Part shown: positions 55,871 to 64,000 of the stretch, piece by piece
Layout: each line of letters opens with the position of its first letter
How positions within the stretch are numbered: position 1 is the first letter of the stretch
Source of the DNA: Metellina segmentata
Taxonomy: Eukaryota; Arthropoda; Arachnida; Araneae; Tetragnathidae
NCBI GenBank assembly: GCA_947359465.1
Contig: OX375879.1
Location: 123,350,486 to 123,414,485, forward strand
Length of the DNA stretch: 64,000 bases
Direction: 5' to 3'
Notes under the pieces: generated by a model
The model's input: the letters and a program-made list of their open reading frames with translations, nothing else
What the model was told of the DNA's origin: nothing
Databases searched by the model: none
Translations under genes and position numbers: made by a program

Positions 55871-57798
55871 GGTCAATCCAAGTCAAATCATCCAGAAAAA
55901 AAAAGGATTTGACACCCATGATCACAGATTTTGATGAAACTTGGCATGTTTGTTCCTTTTATGGATTTAAGAACACATATAATTTTTAAGTGGGTAAGGG
56001 GGTAAGTGTTTTACGTTAAACCCATATTCCTTCACATTCTGTTTTACCGTGACTGGTTGCAAAAAATGACCATTGGGCTTTTAGTTGAAAGTCCTTTTCT
56101 TGCAGACACAGATTAATGAAGTTGTATTTATTTTTATATTGCCCAGAGAACATCAGTCACTGAAGTAGTGAATGTTTGCTATGTTTGCTCATACACCATA
56201 CTCGCGTCATGTTTAAGGTCATCAGATTTGATACAAAGAGGTAAATTCAGTTTTTTATTGCTTGCATCATTGCAGTGAATTAATAATGACAGGATGAATA
56301 GTGCATGAATCTGAGGTCCAGTGGTAACCTTGCACCTCTTTTTGTATTGTGAAAGCATAATTTTCACTAAAATCCAGAGATAACAGCTGTATTTAAGGAA
56401 ACTGTTTCCTTTAAACTTTTAATAAATGAATCTTGTGATTTAGCAATGTATGAATGAGGTATTATAACCTGTTCAATTTTTCTACTAAGTTATCACTAAC
56501 CTCATCAACTGAGCTCGAGCACCCTATCATTTCAGTTCGATCATTCAAAATCCACTGATTGTACTCGACAGGGTCTTCATCATCACAGTTCTCAAATTTT
56601 GACTGTAAAAACTGGATAAGGCTATATTTTGATGGACACTTGTCGCAATGCCTTAGCATACATTCTCTTACTGTTCCTTCTCAAACAATATACGAAAAAG
56701 GTCTTTGTAATCCTCTTCAATACCTGCTCAGTGAATCAATAAAATCACATTTTGATGTATTGTGCAAACATACACTAAGTGTGTGCTAGTGGCACCAGCC
56801 AAAACACATCATATCAGGTACTAATCAAAATTGAAGACACATCTTTTTCGTCACAGCTTGAGTGTATTTATTGCTTATAATATTTCTTGAAATAAGTTAC
56901 TGTGTTAGTGAGTTGACTAGTTTCGAACTAGTTTTTAAAACTAAATTTAAATTGTAATGTAATTTTATTTACTTTAATTAGACCTAATTTTTGAAAATAA
57001 ACAAATTAATTATCTTATTTCTAAATAATCTCAAGATATAATTGTGGAAACCTATTTTAAAACATTTTTTTGTACACACACACAGGCCTGATTAACAATA
57101 TTAATTATACTATATTAATATAATAATTTTAAATTTGTGTTAGCTTTGTCTAATTTTATTTGAAATTGGTTGATATATGTGACATTTGTAGTTAAAATTT
57201 TACTAAAATTATAACTTTAATTTAACGTTTTTAAGAAAATTAGTGAGTCAAGTGATTTCTATCTTAAAGCGAGAAAAAGTAATAAAGGAGTGAAAAAATC
57301 ATTCATTTTATTTTTCCATGTGGTAGAGCATATCTTTTAGAACAAAAATACAAAAAAAAATATTTTGATTGTCCTTAACCCTTTTGAAGATATTCCACTT
57401 AGCGTAGAACTCGCCATTTTATTTTTTTAAATCTTTAAATAGAACTTTGTAATTTTTTTCTGACTATGTATAAGGTAATTGCAGGTATAATTAATTTTTT
57501 TCGGGACTCCTTATACATATTGATGTAAACTCTTAAAAAATTTCATCAACATTGGTTGATAAACAAGGGAGATATAATTTATTTTCTACAAAAAACAAAT
57601 TCGGTTTCCTACGTCTGATCGATAAAAACCGCAAAATTCCAAAAACTTTAACAGGCTATAAAACATAAGCCATTTGAGATAGAGCAAAAAAAAAATGTAT
57701 ACGTGTTCTTAAATCCATAAAAGGAACAAACCTGCCAAGTTTCATCAAAATCTGAGACCATGAGTATCGGACCCTGGTTGAACTGACGTGGAATGACT
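55871..57798 (-). mobile_element. 1.9-kb DNA transposon with long inverted repeats
   Basis: A 6-bp target duplication ccaatg flanks it (55865-55870, 57799-57804). The inverted repeats are about 105 bp: 'ggtcaatccaagtcaaatca' at the left against, reversed, 'agtcattccacgtcagttc' at the right. Both then share 'cagattttgatgaaacttgg' and 'cttttatggatttaagaaca'. It carries the shattered transposase listed separately. Superfamily not assigned. Confidence 0.8.
56020..56659 (-). pseudogene. shattered transposase with LDFSENY motif
   Basis: Minus-strand segments in order, in at least three frames: MLRHCDKCPSKYSLIQFLQ (56659-), then VEKLNRL; HSYIAKSQDSFIKSLKE; LDFSENYAFTIQKEVQGYHW then CTIHPVII; SDDLKHDA; QYKNKYNFINLC and FFATSHGKTECEGI (near 56030-56110). 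This is the order of blocks in a protein family I recall as uncharacterised but abundant in invertebrate genomes. The Asp of LDFSEN and the region before QYKN are likely catalytic sites. Frameshifts and stops make it inactive. The family is recognised by pattern only; no established name is given. Confidence 0.7.
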
Positions 57799-57804
57799 CC
57801 AATG

Positions 57805-58756
57805 TAAGAAGAAGGCCCTTTCAGCTTCGATACTAGTTGGTTTAACCGTCATTAAGTAGTCGTACATAAGAGACAAATATTTTCCTTTGACTCCATTTCA
57901 TTTTTATGAAGTCATTTCTTTCTTCATTATTTTCTCAAAATCTATTTATTTTTTAAAGTTTGTCTTTTTGCAACAGTCTTCATTTTCTTGCAAAATTTGC
58001 TTTTCTAATTTCTCTTTACTAAAAAAATATTATTGATCTCATTTAATATATTATATTTGCTAGAATTCTCCAAACTGATGATTGAAAAATGTAAAAACGA
58101 TTCATTCACAATCGATTTCTTAATAAACGATTTCGCGACTTTAAAGTTGGGTTTGAATAATCAATTATTGAATTAAACAAAAATTCGGGTTTATTGGATC
58201 CGAACCTAATCCGACAGATGTTGCCTGATCTGGTAGGTAGCTAAATGATGCCGGATCCACCGAATTACCGGATCCTCCGGATCGGATTACAATCCCTAAA
58301 AAACAGGTCCTTCCTATCGATTAGAGCTATTCACAATCGATTTCTTAATAAACGATTTCGCGACTTTAAAGTTGGGTTTGAATATTCTATTTTAAAGTCT
58401 ATTTTAAACGGGATACTTAGATTTTGAAAATTGCCTACATTGTCATTTGACGGAAATTCTCAATACCGATTTTAGTTTCCCCGAGAGATCTCAAGGTACT
58501 TTGAGTACTGCATATAGGAGTTCCATCATGGCACTATTATTTAGCATGTACTCAAAACCATTTCTTTTCCCGAAATGTATACCAATCGTTCCCAGTGTGG
58601 TCGGGGGAGGGGGGGGGTGTCTATCGCAACATTTCATTATTAGAAATACAGAAATTTCAAGAAAAAATATTACTATATTCTATTGTTCTGTTATTCATTC
58701 TGTTATTTTATGTACTAATACCTAAATTTTATAATCTAAAGGAATTAGTACATAAG
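57805..58756. repeat. spacer with a 56-bp perfect direct repeat
   Basis: 58104-58159 and 58329-58384 are identical ('attcacaatcgatttcttaa' at their start), 225 bp apart. The DNA between has 'ggatcc' and 'ccggat' words. A G9 tract lies near 58609-58617. No gene. Confidence 0.7.
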
Positions 58757-58875
58757 TCGTTGAACTAACGTCGCAGTGGAACAACACGTCAGTCTATTGG
58801 CGATGATCCGAGATCAATTCCGAAGGAAAAGATCGAGGACACTTCGTAACTTTGAACTTATTGTGAAATGAAATG
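58757..58875 (-). repeat. SINE 3' fragment
   Basis: 'gttgaactaacgtcgcagtg' to 'gatcgaggacacttcgtaac'. It faces the plus-oriented cluster that follows. Confidence 0.75.
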
Positions 58876-58933
58876 AGTTTTTAGAGATTCTCTACTATTT
58901 ATGGAATCTTTCCCTTAGGGGGATTGTTCCCAG

Positions 58934-59032
58934 CCCGTCGTCTCGTTATCTGACCGTGGTTCAAAATTACGAGGTGTTGTCCTCAGATCTTTCGTAGTTA
59001 GGGATTGATCTTAAGGGTTGATGATAGGGTTT
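58934..59032 (+). repeat. SINE body fragment
   Basis: 'ctgaccgtggttcaaaatta' to 'tcgtagttagggattgatct'. It is the first of three consecutive plus-oriented pieces. Confidence 0.75.
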
Positions 59033-59111
59033 CTCTTAAAGGATTGATCCCGGACCATCGTCAATAGCCCGTTGTGTTGCTCTTGTACGACGTTAATTAA
59101 AAAATTACCAA
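59033..59111 (+). repeat. SINE 3' fragment
   Basis: 'tctcttaaaggattgatccc', 'cggaccatcgtcaatagccc', tail 'attaccaaaattacc'. Confidence 0.75.
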
Positions 59112-59129
59112 AATTACCAATTACCTAGA

Positions 59130-59180
59130 CCGTCGTTAATAGCCCGCTGTGTTACTCTAGTACGACGTTTATTAAAACTT
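59130..59180 (+). repeat. SINE 3' scrap
   Basis: 'gaccgtcgttaatagcccgc' to 'gtacgacgtttattaaaac'. It is a further repeat of the last 50 bases. Confidence 0.7.
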
Positions 59181-59536
59181 AACATTGCCATCCAATAATT
59201 ATGGATTCAAAATGGACTTGAAGTTGAGAATGGCTTTATAACATTCTACAAAACATTTCGGAGCTAACTACTAAAGAGCGACATCATTTTGCTCCCGTTT
59301 AGAATATAGTACGTGTTTCATGCTTGTATTATAATTTCAAGTTAAGATACTTTGATTTTAACATATTTCAATTCATTTTAATAAGTTTTCCTAAAATTAA
59401 CGGCATTTTTTATTCCAGTTTTTCTTTACCTTTCACGATATACAATCATCACTAATCCTTAATGTGAAGTTTAAGCGTTTAACATTTTTATAATATGAAT
59501 CTAAGTATTTTACTACCAATATAGAGTCTAGTAAGT
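59181..59536. other. nothing recognised
   Basis: AT-rich spacer. Confidence 0.3.
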
Positions 59537-59828
59537 ATTTAATTAATGTCGCATTGGAGCAACATAACGGGCTATCGGCGACGGTCCGGGAACCGTCCCG
59601 AAGGGAAAATATGACGACAACACCTTTTCATTTAACCACGGTCAGATGACGAGGTCTACACCTACGTTGGCACCCCACTCTCCAAACTTCCACACCACGT
59701 CAACGTGAAGATATTTGGGGCCACGACAGATTTAACGCGCCCGCTTTGTACACGACGGTTTTAGGTCGATTTCGAACTTCCAACCGTCCAGTTGCTAATG
59801 GTCTTCAGGCCGGTCGATCGCGGCCACC
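59537..59828 (-). repeat. SINE, near full length
   Basis: It runs from 'tttaattaatgtcgcattgg' to 'gccggtcgatcgcggcc' with a well-preserved body ('ccccactctccaaacttcca'). Confidence 0.88.
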
Positions 59829-59924
59829 AATATTAAGGTGAAAAATGGAAATTACTGTGTTTTTCTACCAAGATGCATATTTGTAATTTCATTTTACGAT
59901 CTCAAGAGGTTCGTATAAAATTCT

Positions 59925-60066
59925 GAAGTGGTCCTTTATTGATAAGTTTGAAAACTACTGGTATATAAATAAGCATGAAATGTTTGCACGTTGACTCTAT
60001 TTTCGACCCATTTCAAGTTATTTATCCGTTTCTTATGCAAAATTAGCAGTTTCTGTTTTGGTTTGT

Positions 60067-60106
<40 letters not shown>

Positions 60107-60970
60107 AATCCAAACGACTGGGAGTGTTTTCATAAAACTTTGCATTCTGTTTTACATTCATTTAGAAACGGAATTTCGTTGCGATTTTGTGTCTGTTTGT
60201 ACAAGTATCGTATACATGTAACTCATTAAAAAAAATTTAGTGTAATATTCTATGTACATTTGATAAATTATATTTTTATTTCAGTGAGTTCTTTGTTTGA
60301 ATCTGAATAGCTGTACCTAAATCAACCCTTATTTCGCAGTTTTAGAGATGTCGGAAGGGTTTTTCTTTTCATCACTTGGATTATTTTACCAGTGCTGTTG
60401 ATAAAGGCTTTTAAGAAATTTTTTACTCTATAGAGTAGAGTCTATTTTTTTATTCAAACGTCAATACTTTATTTAATTATAACCTTATTTTTTCTTTGAG
60501 AAATATAAATCATTTGGAGACAGGGAATTTTTTATAACCAATAAAAACGAGTGTTCGTTGACCACGTGTGGTGATATGTTCTGTTTTTTTTTGCTCGAAA
60601 TTAATTTCGTACTTTAAAATTCTGAACAATTTTAGCTGTAAGTTGTGGCTACTATGCGCGATCACCAGATAAGAAAGAATCACAAACTTATGTGTTCAGA
60701 ACTGAAATAATGTTAATGTTAAAACAAATCCAAACTGTGATTTTTGAAACAGTAAGGATTCTTTGTCATAGTGACGTAGTGAAAATGGCTTATTTTAGAG
60801 AGTTGAAGCTACAGTAAAACAACTTATATAAGAAAAATTTGTTGACAAGAATGATTTTTCTTTCTTAAAAAACACTGTTGAATCGATTAACCGTTTATTT
60901 AAATCCGTTTTTTGTTTTGTTCCGAACTGCGTATACTGAGGACATGCAATTTTCACACAAATCAATTCAA
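59925..60970 (+). repeat. repeat families C (reversed) and B, copy 7
   Basis: 59940-60220 reversed is block C ('cttgaaatgggtcgaaaata', 'gcaaagttttatgaaaaca'). 60540-60960 is block B. The B-C order mirrors 37920-38310, so B and C are parts of one element. A (TG)17 microsatellite at 60072-60105 lies inside block C. Confidence 0.65.
60072..60105. repeat. TG dinucleotide microsatellite
   Basis: About 17 uninterrupted TG units, part of repeat C. It causes spurious HTHTHT and CVCVCV reading frames. Confidence 0.95.
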
Positions 60971-62125
60971 TCAACGGAGTTCAGGTAGATAATTCACTCA
61001 AATGTCAGTAGTCTTGTCAATGTCAAATGTCAGTAGCTGCTCTTTTGGTTTCTTGCGAGAGTAATGGAAGTGAGTCAGAGCTTTTCGCATCTGGTCTTTT
61101 GGGGTCATCAGCTGAAACGTCTCTGTCTTCTTCGAAACTTTCTTCTACTAAAGAGAGTACTTTCCAGTCTGCCAGGAGAAAATTTGGGATCATCAGTCTT
61201 CTAATGATAACTTTATTCTTGCACAAAATCTTCATGAAAGGTCTATTAACTTATACACATTCGAAACAATCTTTTTGTCTTAAGCAGATTCGTGTAATCT
61301 ATCATTTGAAGAAGCAGCTTTACGGAATGAAGAATCAGAAGAAAAAAAATAGAGTGAATCGAGAAAAAAGAAAAGATTTCGGGCATAAGTTTATTTGGAT
61401 CAGCCAAGGAGTATGAACAAATAAGTCGAGAGGAAATTTGAAAAAGGTGATTGTTACCGCAGACGAATAAGATTCAAATGTCATCTTTGAAGGTGAGGAA
61501 ACAATGGGCAAGGAAGCTGCAATTGGTCACAGCGAAGTTAATCTCACGCTTGAGAAAGAATTTATGCAAATTGGAGGCATTGTATACCGAATAGTAACGG
61601 TGCAAACATCGCGAAATCATTCGAAATCTATACCATAATTACGTACACACTCCAGGCGATGGATCATGCTTTTGCGAGAATTGACTGAACATTCAATGTT
61701 GGCAAAAATATTACAAAGGTCTTTTTTTATTTTTTTATTTTTTTATTTTTTTATTTTTTTTTCAGGCTGGGAAAAAGTTCATTTTTCTGGTTCATTCAAA
61801 AACTGGAAAAGTTCAGTTTTCTTTTGTGAGTTAAGTACACTTTCACACCTATAATTGTATGAAGTTCGCTCTGCAAAAACAAGGTAACTACTTTGAGATT
61901 AACCATCAAGTGCATGCGCATCAGAAGTAGCTTAGAGCACCTTATTATATGTGTGAAATTGTACTTTACTCCCAAAAGAAAGAAATGAGTCACCTTGTTT
62001 TTTAGCACTAAGCCGACGCAATCTATAATTTTTTTTCGCCTATGCAACCGAAAAGCATCTATAGAGTTACTTAATGCAATCGTACTGATATTCTTCTCCG
62101 GGAAATCGATTGAGTCTCCATCTCC
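60971..62125. other. unassigned, with one 129-codon frame and an ATTTTTTT tandem
   Basis: The open frame 61027-61416 starts with a serine-rich stretch and turns lysine-rich; I do not recognise it. The antisense frame 61023-61235 (EESFEEDRDVSADDPKRP) is equally unassigned. 61722-61762 is a tandem of the 8-mer attttttt, 4-5 units. Confidence 0.35.
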
Positions 62126-62275
62126 ATGGTAAATGAAACTCGGATCACACCGACATTCAAGGGTGACATGGGTGGGGTGCTCACCACTACGACAGATATG
62201 TCAACACCCCATAAAGTAGCGAACTCGGCTAGGTTATCTCGTTGCCAGCTATGCCCGAGTGAGCACGCATCCAGT
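62126..62275 (-). pseudogene. LINE RNase H fragment
   Basis: On the minus strand 'RAHSGIAGNEI' (near 62236-62268) and, after a frame change, 'DNLAEFATLWGVDI' form the HSGIxGNExAD..A motif of the RNase H domain found in several non-LTR retrotransposons. Only about 45 residues are visible and no reverse transcriptase was found nearby. Confidence 0.5.
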
Positions 62276-63374
62276 TTCGAACACAACGATTATTAGCAAA
62301 AAGGACCCACTGTGCTCATTCTTGCCTGCTGCTCAATCCATCCTCCTCTCACTATCAAAACTGACCTATCTTGATGGTGAAACCTTGTCGTTAGAAAAGA
62401 ACAGATCCCTTTATTATCAAAAATCGCCACTACCTTGGCGACGAGAGAGATGTGGAAAGCAACAAAATTGAATACATCTTGGTCGAGATATAGACGTACG
62501 ATTATAGGCGAGATATCTCACCGAAGTCATATTGAGGGTAAATTGGATTCCAAACCACCCCGAATAGCCTTACTCGACAAGGACGCTAACCCACTAAGAA
62601 CCCTAATCCCTACAATCTGGTCTTCAAAATGTTCCAGTCGGTTTCAGTTTTGAAATGGATGTTCTTAGTGGTTCCTAATCCACTTCAAGGTATCCTAACA
62701 CGTTAAAAATGTCAAATTTGACCAAAAATTCCAAAAAAAGTATTTTATAATATTTGATAGAGTATTTATTTGACTTTTTCCAAAATTTTAATATACATAT
62801 ATATTTTTAATATTTATAGCCCATTGCTATTGTTTATTAACACTAAACATAAAAATATCATTAAAAGTGTTTCTATACCACATTTTAAAAAAAAGGGTCT
62901 CTAACATGTTCTTATACCTTAAGTCGCGGGACCCTATTTAATTATCACTAGCGTGGCCAAATAAATGACCGTAGGGAGACCAATCAAAACCTAGCCACTA
63001 TGTCACTAATAGATAGCATGATGGAATTGACATTCCAAATGCAAATGAGAAAGATAAAAGGGTGGTACTTATGCCTCTGTTTCTAAATGGCAGTTGTTCT
63101 AGTAATTCATATTCTAGTAGCTGTGTGTGTTTAACCCTCTTGGTGTTATCTTATTTACTCCTCGAAGAAGTATCTTGTCATTAGACGAAAACTGAGTGGA
63201 TCTAGATCTCGTCATCATAAATACGCATGAGGACGAGATATCTCTCCATGAACAACAGGGGTCAGATCTCGATGGGCGAGGTATCGCGTCGTAACCACTT
63301 GGGGAGTTAGTTGAATTCCGATCACAACCACGAACAGCGTTACTCGACAAGTACTCTATCCCAGTACTGTAGTC
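62276..63374. repeat. two family E stretches and AT-rich spacer
   Basis: 62470-62650 ('gcgagatatctcaccgaagt', 'cttactcgacaaggacgcta') and 63130-63370 ('gacgagatatctctccatg', 'gttactcgacaagtactcta') share the same order of words. 62700-63100 is AT-rich without features. Confidence 0.5.
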
Positions 63375-63916
63375 CAGGGCTCGAAATACCCGGGTGCACA
63401 GGTGCACTGTGCACATGAAAATAAAATTATGCACTTAATTTTTTCCCGATAGGTGCACGCAGTGGGAACGTGTTTTATGTTATTTTGATGTTTGAACAAA
63501 CTATTAGTATCGACCTCTCTCTCTCTCTCTCTAAAGAAACGTAATTAAAATTCCTAACTACACACAATGCGAAAACAAAATCGCTGGGTCGTAACGGGTT
63601 TATACAGGAGGAAGATTTAGTTGTGTCCCTGCCACCAGAATTTTCCGATGATCGAAACATTTTCCAGATAGCTCTGTTGAAGTCACTGTCGTGACAGCCG
63701 TATGCCGGAGAATTTCGATTTTAAATATTTTTATTTACTATCTACTTCGAACCTATGTAAACATACCCAACTAAAATAAACTAGTTTACATTACATTAAT
63801 ACTCTTGTATTACGTTTTTTTTTAAATGTGTACCTATAAAATATAATCAGTGCACTTAATTAAAAAACTTAGGTGCATTTGGTGCACCTGTATTAAAAAA
63901 TCTATTTCGAGGCCTG
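63375..63916. mobile_element. hAT-type MITE
   Basis: Length 542 bp. A perfect 8-bp target duplication ctgtagtc lies at 63367-63374 and 63917-63924. The inverted ends are cagggctcgaaata and, reversed, caggcctcgaaata. Sub-terminal 'ggtgcac' words occur near both ends. It has a CT microsatellite at 63514-63532 and no transposase. An 8-bp duplication and CAGG ends are hallmarks of the hAT superfamily. Confidence 0.88.
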
Positions 63917-63924
63917 CTGTAGTC

Positions 63925-64000
63925 TCTAGGGCTTTGCCCCTCGAAACGCTCTGGGTTGGAGTTGGTTTTGATCTGCATCCCGCACCCCAATTCGATTCAC
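63925..64000. other. window end, nothing recognised
   Basis: Short flank after the MITE. Confidence 0.3.

Noticed and set aside
59936..60221. Open frames with HTHTHT and CVCVCV runs
   Set aside because: They are translations of the TG microsatellite in repeat C.

Overview
This is an AT-rich eukaryotic window, almost certainly from an arthropod. A chelicerate, probably a spider, is my best guess. That guess rests on remembered family resemblance of the transposons, especially the Tc1 lineage at 51761-53172, and not on any marker gene. There are no bacterial signals: no operons, no ribosome binding sites, no CRISPR.

The only host gene I can support is the 3' end of a myostatin/GDF11/myoglianin-type TGF-beta ligand on the plus strand. 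A prodomain exon (5402-5581) and the last coding exon (8624-9007) are joined by a phase-0 intron of about 3 kb. The last exon carries a furin site and a complete 109-residue mature ligand with nine cysteines. The first exons must lie upstream of base 1, or I failed to find them.

The rest is mobile DNA. (1) The dominant family is a tRNA-derived SINE of about 300 bp with a short (TACC)n tail. I count about 37 copies or fragments from 590 to 59828, in both orientations. (2) An intact-looking Tc1/mariner element with 124-bp inverted repeats (30383-31889) sits inside the decayed transposase of an older mariner (about 29580-32095). (3) Five decayed transposase genes of the Tc1/mariner superfamily are present (15880-16721, 23708-24290, 28590-29300, 51993-53017, plus the older mariner). 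The copy at 51761-53172 lies inside the right arm of a foldback element (50992-53241) that carries repeated palindromes. (4) A TTAA-flanked, GGGGACCGGGAA-ended element (34319-35765) holds the C-terminal part of a transposase. (5) A 1.9-kb element (55871-57798) has long inverted repeats and a shattered transposase with an LDFSENY motif. (6) Three copies of a roughly 580-bp MITE have GCGTTTACACCGG-type ends (20749, 22598, 49458). (7) A 542-bp hAT-type MITE with a perfect 8-bp target duplication lies at 63375-63916. (8) Dispersed AT-rich repeats (families B/C and E) and a LINE RNase H scrap complete the set.

Layout: 1-12.3 kb is the ligand gene with its flanks and is nearly free of recognisable transposons. 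12.3-32.8 kb is a dense SINE, Tc1 and MITE zone. 32.8-45 kb is AT-rich with families B/C and the TTAA element. 45-60 kb is again SINE-rich with the foldback/Tc1 nest and the 1.9-kb element. 60-64 kb holds repeats B, E, a LINE scrap and the hAT MITE. Nothing suggests that the transposons and the ligand gene work together. What can be read here is an insertion history: SINE into repeat B, Tc1 into foldback, young mariner into old mariner.
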